Counted from the first letter of the stretch, positions 37,017 to 47,200 are shown. The stretch is 64,000 bases of DNA from Roseovarius salincola (GCF_026891095.1 NZ_JAPTNL010000001.1:1-64000), one strand, 5' to 3'. Translations and numbers: made by a program. The notes: generated from the sequence alone by a model not told the origin.

Positions 37017-37581
37017 GGCAGTGAGTGCGCTTGACGGTGCATCCCATGAGGGTTTCGTCCGCGTCGAGGATATGGGCCTGCGGGCCATGATCACCCTGCG
37101 CGGCGATCTGGCATCGGCCACGCTGCGAAAGGCGGTGAAGGCGGCGGCGGGTGTCGATCTGCCCGAGGCGCGCGGGATCGAGGTGGCAGGTGACAGGGCC
37201 GTGGCCTGGATGTCGCCTGATGAGTTGCTGATCCTTGGCGCCTACGACGCTGCGCAGGAGTTGCGTGACAAACTGGAAAAGGACATCTCGGGAGAGCATG
37301 CGCTCGTCGCCGACGTGTCGGATGCGCGCGCCCTGCTGCGGGTCTCGGGCGGGGTCGGCGCGCGCGAGGTCATCGCAAAGTTGTGCCCGGTGGATATGGC
37401 GCCCGAGGCTTTTGGCCCCGGCCAGTTCCGCCGCACCCGCATGGCGCAGATTCCGGCGGCGATCTGGATGCCTGACGCTCAAAGCGTGCAGGTCGTGTGC
37501 TTCCGTTCGGTCGCCGAATATGCCTTCAACCTTCTCAGGAATGCCGCCGCACCCGGCAGCGAAGCGGGGCTTTTCATCTGA
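37009..37581 (+). CDS. soxG: sarcosine oxidase subunit gamma
   Basis: The product is 190 residues with the SoxG features LRGDLASATLRKAVKAAAG, SPDELLIL and VADVSDARALLRVSG, the last being a GcvT-fold-like region that contacts SoxA. The start overlaps soxA by 8 bases (ATGTCTGA). It closes the operon. Confidence 0.93.
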   Translation: MSEAVSALDGASHEGFVRVEDMGLRAMITLRGDLASATLRKAVKAAAGVDLPEARGIEVAGDRAVAWMSPDELLILGAYDAAQELRDKLEKDISGEHALVADVSDARALLRVSGGVGAREVIAKLCPVDMAPEAFGPGQFRRTRMAQIPAAIWMPDAQSVQVVCFRSVAEYAFNLLRNAAAPGSEAGLFI

Positions 37582-37582
37582 G

Positions 37583-37604
37583 GGCGGCGCGGAAAAATGC
37601 CGCC
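37583..37604 (+). terminator. weak hairpin after soxG
   Basis: GGCGGC (37583-37588) can pair with GCCGCC (37599-37604) directly after the soxG stop. No T-run follows, so termination would be weak or Rho-assisted. Confidence 0.35.
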
Positions 37605-37610
37605 AGCCTC

Positions 37611-37644
37611 TTGACCTTGCAGCGCCAAGGTCACCATGTAAGAC
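37611..37644 (+). promoter_or_regulatory. sodB promoter with MerR-type palindrome
   Basis: A TTGACC -35 element at 37611-37616 runs into a perfect palindrome, TGACCTTG (37612-37619) - CAGCGC - CAAGGTCA (37626-37633), followed by a -10-like ATGTAAG at 37636-37642. A palindrome starting at -35 and filling a long (18-20 bp) spacer is the layout used by MerR-family regulators such as SoxR and CueR/HmrR. No regulator gene is adjacent. Confidence 0.5.
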
Positions 37645-37678
37645 CACACGCATTCTGATAACGAACAGGGGGCCCTAA

Positions 37679-38278
37679 ATGGCTTTTGAACTTCCCGATC
37701 TTCCCTATTCGCATGACGCGCTGGCCGATCATGGCATGTCGCGCGAAACGCTGGAATACCACCACGACATCCACCACAAGGCCTATGTGGACAATGGCAA
37801 CAAGGCCGTTGCAGGAACCGAGTGGGAAGGCAAATCCGTTGAAGAGATCATCAAGGGCACATATGACCCCAAGGCCGTGGCGCAAAACGGCATCTTCAAC
37901 AACGCCTCGCAATACTGGAATCACAACCAGTTCTGGGAAATGATGGCGCCCGGCGGCACGGGCATGCCCAGTGAGGTTGAAAAGGCACTGACCGAAGCGT
38001 TTGGATCGGTTGACAAGTTCAAGGAAGAATTCGCCGCGGCGGGCGCGGGTCAGTTTGGCTCTGGCTGGGCATGGCTGGTCAAGGATACCGATGGCAGCCT
38101 GAAGGTTACCAAGACCGAGAACGGCGTGAACCCGCTGTGTTTTGACCAGACCCCGCTTCTGGCCTGCGATGTGTGGGAGCATTCCTATTACATCGATTTC
38201 CGCAACAAGCGCCCGGCCTACCTGCAGAATTTCCTGGAGAATCTGGTGAACTGGGAGAACGTTGCCGGGCGCATGTAA
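37679..38278 (+). CDS. sodB: iron-type superoxide dismutase
   Basis: The product is 199 residues. Metal ligands and signatures are clear: HHDIHHKAYVDN near residue 28, WNHNQFW near 78, GSGWAWLV and the DVWEHSYY motif. The AGQFGSGWAWL pattern favours the iron type. It has no signal peptide, so it is cytoplasmic. The gene is a single transcription unit with its own promoter and a terminator. Confidence 0.95.
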   Translation: MAFELPDLPYSHDALADHGMSRETLEYHHDIHHKAYVDNGNKAVAGTEWEGKSVEEIIKGTYDPKAVAQNGIFNNASQYWNHNQFWEMMAPGGTGMPSEVEKALTEAFGSVDKFKEEFAAAGAGQFGSGWAWLVKDTDGSLKVTKTENGVNPLCFDQTPLLACDVWEHSYYIDFRNKRPAYLQNFLENLVNWENVAGRM

Positions 38279-38304
38279 GCGTCTGAGACATCAGCGAAAT
38301 CTTG

Positions 38305-38335
38305 CCCCGCGCCGCTAACCCGGTGCGGGGTTTCG
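38305..38335 (+). terminator. Rho-independent terminator of sodB
   Basis: CCCCGC (38305-38310) pairs with GCGGGG (38325-38330), with a GC-rich loop that can pair further, and is followed by TTTCG. It lies 27 bases after the sodB stop. Confidence 0.65.
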
Positions 38336-38425
38336 CATTTCATGGGATTGACCGAAGTCATGGCCTTTTCCGGATCCCATGCGATGCTTATGTTTTTGTA
38401 GCATCAAATAAGAGGGAAGATTTTC

Positions 38426-38884
38426 ATGACCGAGCTTGCACATGGCGCATGGGTTCTTGTGGCCGACGGAGAGAAGGCCCTGTTTCTGGAAAACGTGACT
38501 GACGGGCAGGATCCATTCCTCAAGGTCGTGCGCATGGAGAGCCAGGAAAACCCGCCTGCCGGCGAACAGGTCAGCGACAAGCCGGGGCGCATGCCCGATG
38601 ACGGCATGGGCCAGCGCTCGTCAATGGAGGAAGCCGACTGGCACCGGCTGGCCAAGGATCGCTTTGCCGCCGAGATGTCGGATATCCTCTATCGGTTGGC
38701 GCATCGCAACGCGTTTGAAAAGATCGTTCTGGTCGCGCCGCCGCGCACCTTGGGAACGCTGCGTGACAAGCTCCACAAGGAGGTAAGCGCGCGGGTCGTT
38801 GCCGAGATCGACAAGGACATGACCAACCACCCGATCGGAAAGATCGAAAGCCTGCTGAAAGCCGCACTAGCCGGCGAGAGCTAG
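38426..38884 (+). CDS. host attachment family protein
   Basis: The product is 152 residues with WVLVADGEKALFLENV at the start, KIVLVAPPRTLGTLR in the middle and a C-terminal helix. This is the 'host attachment' family (AtsC-like, Host_attach), an eRF1/archaeal-release-factor-like fold. It was named from a plant-attachment protein of Agrobacterium, but the real function is unclear. The upstream gap has a TTGACC-like hexamer, and AGAGGGAAG serves as the ribosome-binding site. Confidence 0.85.
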   Translation: MTELAHGAWVLVADGEKALFLENVTDGQDPFLKVVRMESQENPPAGEQVSDKPGRMPDDGMGQRSSMEEADWHRLAKDRFAAEMSDILYRLAHRNAFEKIVLVAPPRTLGTLRDKLHKEVSARVVAEIDKDMTNHPIGKIESLLKAALAGES

Positions 38885-38982
38885 ATCACGCGCGACGCAA
38901 GCGGGGCCCGCAGGCATTTCCCGCTTGCCTTCCGCCGCATGCTGGGCCAGCACTGGCGCAAGCACAGCACGGCGGAGACGGC

Positions 38983-39879
38983 ATGAACGAGGCAGCGAAA
39001 GGCGTGGCGGCGATGGTGGCCGCCTGCACCGTCTGGGGGCTGTCGGGCATTTATTACAAGCTGCTCGATCATGTTCCGCCGATCGAGGTTCTGGCCCACC
39101 GAACCCTGTGGTCCTGCCTTTTCTTTGCCTGTGTCTTGCTGATTCAGGGGCGGATTTCCCTTTTGGGACGGGCGCTTGGCGCACGGCATTCATTTCTGGT
39201 GATCGGCTTTGCGGCGATCGCCATTTCGACCAACTGGTTTCTGTTCATCACTTCGATCCAGATTGGCAAGGCGATGGAGGCATCGCTTGGCTATTACATC
39301 TTCCCGCTGGTCGCGGTTGCACTTGGTGCAATTGCCTATCGCGAGCGATTGGGACGTGCGCAGCAACTGGCGGTGGCGCTGGCGGCGGTCGCGGTCGTCA
39401 CACTGACATGGGGGTTGGGCGTCGCGCCCTGGATTTCAATGGGGCTCGCGCTGTCCTTCGGGCTCTATGGATTGGCGAAAAAGGGCCTGAGCGTCGGCCC
39501 GGTGGTTTCGGTCACGGCCGAGGTGATCCTGTTGTCACCCATCGCGCTGGTGATCCTGTGGAGCACCCATTCTGTCGGGCAGGGTGCCTTCGGGCATAGC
39601 TGGAGCGAAAGCCTGACGCTCGCCTTTTCGGGGCCGCTGACCGGTACGCCGCTGATCCTTTTCAGCTATGCGGCGCGGCGCGTCACTATGGCGACGGTGG
39701 GGCTGGTGCAATATTTGAACCCGACGCTGCAATTCCTGGTGGCGACCTTGCTTTTTCAGGAGATGTTCAGCTTCTGGCATGCCATCGCTTTCGCGATGAT
39801 ATGGACGGCGCTGGCGATCTATACGTCGGCAGCCTGGCGTCAGGACAGGGCGGCGCGCAGGGCCTTGGAAAGCTCCTGA
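38983..39879 (+). CDS. rarD: RarD, EamA/DMT-superfamily permease
   Basis: The product is 298 residues with ten hydrophobic segments. Characteristic RarD sequences include CTVWGLSGIYYKLLDHVPP at the N-terminus and FSYAARRVTMATVGLVQYLNPT in the C-terminal half. Members export or import small metabolites, and the substrate is unknown. The last 40 bases overlap the converging LOG gene. Confidence 0.9.
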   Translation: MNEAAKGVAAMVAACTVWGLSGIYYKLLDHVPPIEVLAHRTLWSCLFFACVLLIQGRISLLGRALGARHSFLVIGFAAIAISTNWFLFITSIQIGKAMEASLGYYIFPLVAVALGAIAYRERLGRAQQLAVALAAVAVVTLTWGLGVAPWISMGLALSFGLYGLAKKGLSVGPVVSVTAEVILLSPIALVILWSTHSVGQGAFGHSWSESLTLAFSGPLTGTPLILFSYAARRVTMATVGLVQYLNPTLQFLVATLLFQEMFSFWHAIAFAMIWTALAIYTSAAWRQDRAARRALESS

Positions 39880-40391
39880 ACACTATCGATCACCTGAATG
39901 AAACCGCGCAGGCTGTCATCGGCGAAGCCCTCGGCGATTGCATGGTCGATAAGCCCGGTGAGCGGATTCCAGTAGCCTTCCGTGTTCAGAAGGAAAATCG
40001 GCTTCTGGTGCAGGCCCAGCTGTCGCCATGTCAGGACCTCGAAAAACTCATCGAGCGATCCCGCGCCGCCCGGCAGGACCACGATGGCATGCGAATTCAT
40101 GAACATCACCTTCTTGCGCTCGTGCATGGTTTCGGTGACGACAAAACTGGTCAGGTCGTGCTTGCCGGCTTCGGCCTGCAGCAGATGGACAGGGATCACC
40201 CCGAAAGTATCGCCCCCCGCCGCCTGAGCGGCGCGCGCCACAGAGCCCATGAGTCCCACATCGCCCGCGCCATAGACCAGTTGCCAGCCGCCCGCGGCCA
40301 GCGCATGACCCAATTCCACCGCGGCAGCCTGATAGGCCGGCCGCGTTCCGGCGCGTGAGCCGCAAAAGACACATACAGAGGCTGACGGCAT
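39840..40391 (-). CDS. LOG-family (TIGR00730) nucleoside 5'-monophosphate phosphoribohydrolase
   Basis: The product is 183 residues from ATG 40391. It has SVCVFCGSRAGTRPAYQ at the start, GGDTFGVIPVHL, and the LPGGAGSLDEFFEVLTWRQL motif (PGG-x-G-(T/S)-x-x-E), which marks cytokinin-activating LOG proteins formerly called lysine decarboxylases. It would release free base from a 5'-monophosphate. An upstream in-frame extension has no family similarity. Confidence 0.92.
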   Translation of the reverse strand: MPSASVCVFCGSRAGTRPAYQAAAVELGHALAAGGWQLVYGAGDVGLMGSVARAAQAAGGDTFGVIPVHLLQAEAGKHDLTSFVVTETMHERKKVMFMNSHAIVVLPGGAGSLDEFFEVLTWRQLGLHQKPIFLLNTEGYWNPLTGLIDHAIAEGFADDSLRGFIQVIDSVQELSKALRAALS

Positions 40392-40493
40392 CGGTTTCTT
40401 CCCAGTGATCAAAGGGTTGTTTTGACCAGTGATAGCCCTGTTGCTATGGTCCGGCAACCGCGCATGGCGGGGGACGCGCCACAGGGGGATGGC

Positions 40494-41879
40494 ATGAGCA
40501 AGACACTGGCCGGGAGCACCTGGCCTTTCATCGCCGGAGCCGCGGTGGCCGTGGTGGTCGCCGGGGCCGCTCTTTATGTGGCAGGGGTGATCGCGCCGCT
40601 GCATGAGAACGAGCCCGTAGCGATGCAGCCCGAGGTATCGACCGAGGCCGGTCAGGTAAGGTCCGATGAGGTCAGGAGCGACCAGCAAGCCAATGATGAA
40701 AAATCACAAGATGCGCCTGCCCCGGAAGCCGTTGAGGCCGATCAACCCGTCACGCAAGCCACGCCCGACCTGCCCGAACCGCCGCGGATCAGCACCTTCC
40801 GTCTTGATCCCGATGGCAGCATGCTGGTGGCGGGGCGCACGCAGCCCGGCTGGGAGACGTCGGTTCTGCTGGACGGTCAGAGCCTTCGCACTCTCAATGC
40901 CGGGGGAGCGGGCGATTTCGTGGAGTTCTTCTCGCTGGAAGGAAGCGATCAGCCGCGGGTTCTGAGCCTGGCCATGCGTTCGCCCGAGACCGGCGACGAG
41001 ATCGCATCGCATGACGAGATCATCATCACGCCAAGTCAGCCTGCCGTAGTGGACTCCCAAGCCGAACCTGATGCCGGGGCAACGCAGGAGAGCACGGCGA
41101 AGATGCAGAGCACCGAACCCGAAGAGACCAGCGAAACCGCACAGGCGCAGGGTTCCGCAGCGCAGGGGCAGAACCCCGCGTCAGCCCCTCCCGAGGATGC
41201 CGCACCGAACGTGGCCGCCCTCGATGCGCCTGCGCCACCCGAAACACCCGAGGCGCCGCGGACCCGGGACATACCCGAACCGGTCACACCTGAGCCCGCA
41301 GCGCAGGCCGCCACCGGACGGGCGGTGCTGTTGTCGGACGAAAGCGGTGTACGCGTGCTTCAGGTGCCCGAACCCCAAGGCGCCCCGCCCGAGGCGATGA
41401 CGAGCGTTGCGATCGATGCGATCACCTATTCGGACCAAGGCGATGTGGTTTTGTCGGGGCGTGGCAAGGAGCTTGGTTTCGTGCGCGCATATCTGGACAA
41501 TCGCGCGCAGGGCGCTGCCCCCATCGCACAGGACGGGCAGTGGCGCATGGACCTGCCGGATGTGGAGAGTGGTGTCTATACTCTGCGGGTCGACGAGCTT
41601 GATGATGAGGGCAATGTGACCTCGCGCGTGGAAACCCCGTTCAAACGGGAGGATCAGGCCGTTCTGGCCGCGCAGGAGACCCAAAGCGAAGACAGTGCGA
41701 CGCAGGTGCGCGCGGTGACCGTGCAGCCGGGCAATACGCTTTGGGCGATTTCGCGGCGCAACTACGGCGAGGGGCTGATGTATGTACGCATCTTCGAGGC
41801 GAATCGCGACCGCATCCGCGACCCGGATCTGATTTATCCCGGACAGGTCTTTACCGTGCCGCCCGCCGCCGAAGACTGA
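40494..41879 (+). CDS. membrane-anchored LysM protein with Ala/Pro/Glu-rich linker
   Basis: The product is 461 residues from ATG 40494, with GGGGGAT as ribosome-binding site. One N-terminal membrane segment (~9-33) is followed by a long low-complexity acidic linker with two short Ig-like beta regions, and a C-terminal LysM domain (VQPGNTLWAISRRNYGEG...DPDLIYPGQVFTVP). It probably binds peptidoglycan on the periplasmic side. Confidence 0.88.
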   Translation: MSKTLAGSTWPFIAGAAVAVVVAGAALYVAGVIAPLHENEPVAMQPEVSTEAGQVRSDEVRSDQQANDEKSQDAPAPEAVEADQPVTQATPDLPEPPRISTFRLDPDGSMLVAGRTQPGWETSVLLDGQSLRTLNAGGAGDFVEFFSLEGSDQPRVLSLAMRSPETGDEIASHDEIIITPSQPAVVDSQAEPDAGATQESTAKMQSTEPEETSETAQAQGSAAQGQNPASAPPEDAAPNVAALDAPAPPETPEAPRTRDIPEPVTPEPAAQAATGRAVLLSDESGVRVLQVPEPQGAPPEAMTSVAIDAITYSDQGDVVLSGRGKELGFVRAYLDNRAQGAAPIAQDGQWRMDLPDVESGVYTLRVDELDDEGNVTSRVETPFKREDQAVLAAQETQSEDSATQVRAVTVQPGNTLWAISRRNYGEGLMYVRIFEANRDRIRDPDLIYPGQVFTVPPAAED

Positions 41880-42005
41880 CTTTGCTGCGCGCGATGGCGC
41901 GTGGCCCAATTCCATCTCAACCGCGCATTGCCGCAATGCGGCGGGGCTGGCCATTCGCGGCCCCTGCGCATAGGGTCGCGCGGCACAGATCGAACAGGCC
42001 CGCCC

Positions 42006-43817
42006 ATGCGTCGAACCACCCTGACCACCACCGAAATGCCCGCCGATGGCTGGACCACGATCCGGCGTGTTTCGCCGTATCTCTGGCCCGAGGGTCAGAC
42101 ATGGGTCAAGCGGCGCGTGGTGCTGGCATTGATCACATTGGTGCTGGCCAAGCTGATTGCCGTGGGCACGCCGTTCTTCTACAAGGCGGCGGTCGATGCG
42201 CTGGCGGGCGAAAGCAGCGGCGATGCCTGGATGCTGGCCATTGGCGCTGTCGGGTTGACAGTGGCCTATGGCGTTGCGCGGTTGATGAATGTCGGCTTTC
42301 AGCAATTGCGCGACGTGCTGTTCGCGCCGGTGGCGCAGCGGGCGCTGCGGCGTCTGGCGCTGGAGACATTCACCCATATCCACCAGATGTCGTTGCGCTA
42401 TCACATCACCCGCAAGACCGGCGGGCTGAGCAGGATCATTGAGCGCGGGGTCAAGGGCGTCGAGTTTCTGTTGCGCTTCCTGCTGTTCTCGATCGGGCCG
42501 CTGGTGCTGGAACTCCTGATGATCGGCGTGGTGCTTTGGACGCTTTTTGACTTCTGGTATCTGGCCGTCGTGATGGTGGTGATTGCGGCCTATGTGGCCT
42601 TTACCTTCAAGGTCACCGAATGGCGCGTCAAGCAGCGAAAGGAGATGAACGACCAGGATACCGATGCCAACCAGAAGGCGATCGACAGCCTGCTGAATTT
42701 CGAGACGGTCAAGTATTTCGGCGCCGAGATGCGCGAGGCGCAGCGCTATGATGCGGCCATGCAGGGCTATGAGCGGGCGGCCTTGCAGACATCCTATTCG
42801 CTGGCCTTCCTGAATTTCGGCCAGTCGGTGCTGATTACCGGCGGGTTGGTCGTGGTGATGGTGATGGCCGCCATCGGCGTGCAAAGTGGAAGCATGTCAG
42901 TGGGCGATTTCGTCATGGTCAACGCCTACATGATCCAGATCACCATGCCTCTGAATTTTCTTGGCACGGTCTATCGCGAGATCCGGCAGGCGCTGGTGGA
43001 CATGGCGGAAATGTTCGGCCTGCTGGAGCAAGAGCCCGATATCCGCGAGAAGCCGGATGCAAGAGATCTGAAGGTGGGCGGGGCCTCGGTGCTGTTTCGC
43101 GATGTCGTATTCGGCTATGATCCAGAGCGCCCGATCCTCAAGGGGATCACGCTTGAAGTGCCTGCGGGGCGCACCGTGGCGGTTGTCGGCCCGTCGGGGT
43201 CGGGTAAATCCACCATCGGGCGCCTGTTGTTTCGCTTTTATGACGTCCAGCAGGGGGCGGTCACGATCGACGGGCAGGACCTGCGCGACCTCACGCTGAA
43301 CAGTGTGCATCAGGCCATCGGAGTGGTGCCGCAGGATACGGTTCTGTTCAACGACACGATCGGCTACAACATCGCCTATGGCCGCGCCGGGGCAAGTCAG
43401 GCCGATGTTGAGGAGGCGGCGAAGGCCGCGCAGATCCACGATTTCATCATCGGCTTGCCAGATGGCTATGACACCCAAGTCGGCGAGCGGGGGCTGAAGT
43501 TGTCGGGCGGCGAGAAGCAGCGCGTCGGCATTGCCCGTACCCTTTTGAAGGACCCGCCGATCCTGTTGCTTGACGAGGCCACCAGCGCGCTTGACACCGA
43601 GACCGAGCGCGACATCCAGGGCGCGCTCAAGCGCGCGGGGCAGGGGCGCACGGTGATAACCATCGCGCATCGCCTGTCCACTGTCGCCGATGCTGACCGG
43701 ATTGTGGTGCTGGAGGATGGCAAGATCGCCGAAGAGGGCAGCCATGCCGACCTTTTGGCGCGTCAGGGGCGCTATGCCAGCCTCTGGCAGCGCCAGCAGG
43801 CTGAAGAAGCCGCATGA
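42006..43817 (+). CDS. ATM1/HMT1-type ABC exporter, fused permease-ATPase
   Basis: The product is 603 residues. Six transmembrane helices form the N-terminal half, with SLNFETVKYFG-like and GFQQLRD segments typical of ATM1. The C-terminal ATPase has GPSGSGKST, LSGGEKQRVGIA and ILLLDEATSALD. ATM1-type half-transporters export glutathione-bound sulfur or metal complexes and support Fe-S and heavy metal homeostasis. It overlaps the next gene by 4 bases. Confidence 0.92.
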   Translation: MRRTTLTTTEMPADGWTTIRRVSPYLWPEGQTWVKRRVVLALITLVLAKLIAVGTPFFYKAAVDALAGESSGDAWMLAIGAVGLTVAYGVARLMNVGFQQLRDVLFAPVAQRALRRLALETFTHIHQMSLRYHITRKTGGLSRIIERGVKGVEFLLRFLLFSIGPLVLELLMIGVVLWTLFDFWYLAVVMVVIAAYVAFTFKVTEWRVKQRKEMNDQDTDANQKAIDSLLNFETVKYFGAEMREAQRYDAAMQGYERAALQTSYSLAFLNFGQSVLITGGLVVVMVMAAIGVQSGSMSVGDFVMVNAYMIQITMPLNFLGTVYREIRQALVDMAEMFGLLEQEPDIREKPDARDLKVGGASVLFRDVVFGYDPERPILKGITLEVPAGRTVAVVGPSGSGKSTIGRLLFRFYDVQQGAVTIDGQDLRDLTLNSVHQAIGVVPQDTVLFNDTIGYNIAYGRAGASQADVEEAAKAAQIHDFIIGLPDGYDTQVGERGLKLSGGEKQRVGIARTLLKDPPILLLDEATSALDTETERDIQGALKRAGQGRTVITIAHRLSTVADADRIVVLEDGKIAEEGSHADLLARQGRYASLWQRQQAEEAA

Positions 43818-44188
43818 CCCGCCGTGACAAGGTCTATCCACAAACGCCGGACGGGCGTTATTTCGTGGCCAGAGGACGATTATGGCGCAAGACGGATCCC
43901 GCGCTGGACGACAGCGACCGGCGCGCGGCCATCAAGGCATTGATGCAGGCACGCCGCGCCGTGCAACTGGCCACCACCCCTGAAGAGGAACGCGCTGCGC
44001 GTAACTCGGTGGACGCGGCCAAGCGCCGTCTTGGCGAGCGTGGCCCTGTCTGGTGGGACGACGGCGCGCCCGATGAGGGCACAAGACACCCCGCGAACAG
44101 CAGCTACGGCGATTGGTGGGCCGGATTGTCGCCTGAAGAGCGCGCGGCGGGCGAAGGTGAGGCAAGTGAGCGCGCCAAGCGACGCTAA
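43814..44188 (+). CDS. conserved small basic protein coupled to the ATM1 exporter
   Basis: The product is 124 residues, Arg-rich, without membrane segment. The start GRYFVARGRLWRKTDPALDD and the following helix RAAIKALMQARRAV, then GPVWWDDGAPDEGTRHPANS, form a pattern I associate with hypothetical proteins of alphaproteobacteria. The start overlaps the ABC transporter stop (ATGA). No function can be assigned. Confidence 0.75.
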   Translation: MTRRDKVYPQTPDGRYFVARGRLWRKTDPALDDSDRRAAIKALMQARRAVQLATTPEEERAARNSVDAAKRRLGERGPVWWDDGAPDEGTRHPANSSYGDWWAGLSPEERAAGEGEASERAKRR

Positions 44189-44201
44189 GCCGCGTCAGGC
44201 G

Positions 44202-47200
44202 CTATTCGGCGGCACGCAGTGGCTTGCCATCGGAATCGCGCGGGCCGAGCACGCGCTTGATGTCGTCGGCACCGGGCCGTTCGGCGTCTTCGTCGACGTA
44301 ATCGCCAGGGCGTTCCTCGGGCCAGAGCAGTTCGGGCGCGCGCACCCGGCGCGCGGCGGAATTCAGCGACCAGTCGCGCGCCGCACGGCTGGCGCGGCCC
44401 ATCGACATCGCCGCCAGCGCCCGCGCGCCCCAGCCGACATAGGTGCTGGCCCAAATCCTGAGCGCCAGCATCGACGGGGTGAAGACCAGCGTCAGCACCG
44501 TCGCGATGCCAAGCCCGAACACCACCGCCGTGGCCAGCTGTTTCCACCAGAGCGCAGTGGGCGAGTTGAACGAGTAGCCGCCATTCACGAAATCGAGGCT
44601 GAGTCCGATCACCATTGGCGCAAGCCCCGCCATCGTGGTGATGGTGGTCAGCAGGACCGGGCGGATGCGCGCCTCGGCGGTGCGGGTGATCGCCTCTATC
44701 CGGGGCATGTAGCGACTGTATTCCTGATACTGGTCGATCAGCACGATATTGTTGTTCACCACGATCCCGGCCAGCGCAACGATACCCGTGCCTGTCATGA
44801 TGATCGAGAAGGGCTGGTTCATCACCAGCATCCCGATCAGCACGCCGGTCGTGGACAACACCACCGCCAGCAACACGAGAACCGCGTTGTAGATGCTGTT
44901 GAACTGGGCCAGCAGGATGATGAACATCAGCCCGAGCGCCCCGGCGAAAGCCTTTTGCAGGAAGGCGCCGGATTCGGCCTGATCCTCCTGATCACCGGTC
45001 CATTCATAGCTGATTCCTTCAGGCAGGACGCCACTGTCCAGCCATTCGGTCAGGTGGGCGATGCGTTCGTTGGCGTTGATCGGCACCTCACCCTCGCCAC
45101 TCTGCGTCGCGGATCGGGTCAGTCCTGGCGCGACTGCCGCCTTGATGTCGAAATACCGGGTCTGGTCGACGCGGTCGATCTGGGCGAGCTTCTGAACCGG
45201 CTTGCGGGTGATGAAATTAGATAGCGGCACAAGCCCGTCCGAGGTGCGCACCTTGAGCGAGTCGAGGGTGCTGAGTACGCGATCTTTCTCGGGCAGGCGC
45301 ACGCGGATGTCGATTTCCTCGTCCGAAGAGGGGACGCGCATCGTGTCGAGCAGGATGCCGCGCGTCACGAGTTGAACCATCGCGCCCACGGTCGCCACAT
45401 CGGCGCCGAAACGGCCCGCTTTTTCGACATCCACGTCGATCTGCCAGTCGATGCCTGGCAGGGGCAGCGAATCTTCGACTTGGCGGAGGCCGGTCGTGTT
45501 GTCGAATTCCCGTCGTGCGAGCCTGGTTGCCTCTTGCAGGGCTTCCCAGTTGTCGCCCTTGAGTCGCAGATGCACCGGCTTGGCCGAGGCCGGGCCACGG
45601 GCCTGCGCGAGGATCTCGATCTTGATGCCGGGGATTTGTTCCAGTTCGGCGGTCAGTTCGTTGATGATCGTGTCGCCATCATAGGCCTCGGCACTCACGG
45701 CACGCGTCACCTCGTAGCCCAGAACCGGAATGGTGAACCAGGTTTCGCGCGATTGCGGGCGGTCTTCCCAAGGGATGGTTTCCAGCTGCACCTGCCCGAT
45801 CGTGTCCAGCGGTGCCTCGGCGCCGCCGGTATTGTTGGTCAGCCCGCCTTCGCCAGCAAACGCGAAGACGGTCTCGACCCCGGGATGTTGCTGGACGAGG
45901 CGCTCGGCCTCGGCCACGAGGCGGTCTTTCTGCTGGATCGACAGGTTGCCGCGTGCGCGCACATAGACGATTGCCTGTTCGGGCTCGGACTCGACGAAGA
46001 ATTCGGTGCCGCGGTTGTTGTTCATGTAGAAAATCAGAACCGTGCCCACCAGCACGAAAACCATGCCGAAAGCGACCAGAGGCATCACCGGATTGCCGGC
46101 AATGAAATGGATCACCCGCCCAAATGGCGAGCGCTGATAGCCGGCATCGACGCGCTTCTCGTGAAGCGGGAACACGCGGCGACCAAAACTCCCGGCAGCG
46201 TTGCGAATACGGCGGATGACCGCCATCAGGCCCAGAAGGGTCGCGACCACACCCGACACCCCCGCCGCCAGCAATGCGATCGCCCCCACCAAGAGCGCGA
46301 ACACCAAGCCCAGAACCGGCACGACCGAGCCGAAGATACGGGATGAGTCCATGGCGTTGAAGGTCGCCGTGACGACGTTCAGAATTACCGGCATCAGCCA
46401 GCCCGCCAGTACGACTGCCCCGATCGCGGCCGGGAAAAGCAGCGCATGCCAGAGCCAGTATCCGCCCGCAATCTGATCGAGTCGCGTGTTGAACCAGCGC
46501 TCCATCCGCCCGGTCACGCCCCCCATCACCGGCAGGTAAACCAGTGCCACCAAGAGCGAGGCAGAGAGCACGAAGATCAGCGTGACAGGCAGCATTCCCA
46601 TGAATTCGCCGGGAACGCCGGGCCAGAACAGCATCGGCAGGAACGCACAGAGCGTCGTCGCGGTGGAGCTGACCACCGGCCAGAACATGCGCTTGGCCGA
46701 GGCGACATAGGCATGCATGGGTCCTTCGCCCTCGCTGATGCGCTTGTCGGCGTATTCGACCACCACGATGGCGCCATCCACCAGCATCCCCACCGAAAGA
46801 ATGAGTCCGAACATCACGATATTCGAGATGGTGACGCCCATCACCGCAAGGATCGCGAAGCACAGAAGGAACGAGGTAGGAATAGCGAACCCGACCAGAA
46901 GCGCTGGTCGCAGCCCAAGTGCGGCAAGTGTGACGATCATCACCAGCGCGATGGCGGTCAGCACCGAGCCTTCCAGTTGCTTGACCATGGATTCAACCGT
47001 GCGAGACTGGTCGTTTGATGTGCCGACATTCACCGCCGAGTGCAATTCTTCGGGCCATTCCGCGCTGGCCTTGTCGACCGTCTCTCGCACCAGGTTCGCG
47101 GTGTCGATTATATTGAAGCCCTTGCGTTTGACCACCTGCAAGGCCAGGGTCTTTTCGCCATTGAACCGCGCCGTTCCCAGGCGATCCTCGAAGGTCAGGT

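Noticed and set aside
41920..41945. CGCATTG-CCG-CAATGCG hairpin upstream of the ATM1 exporter as a terminator
   Set aside because: The stem is good but no T-run follows on either strand, and GC-rich DNA makes such stems common.
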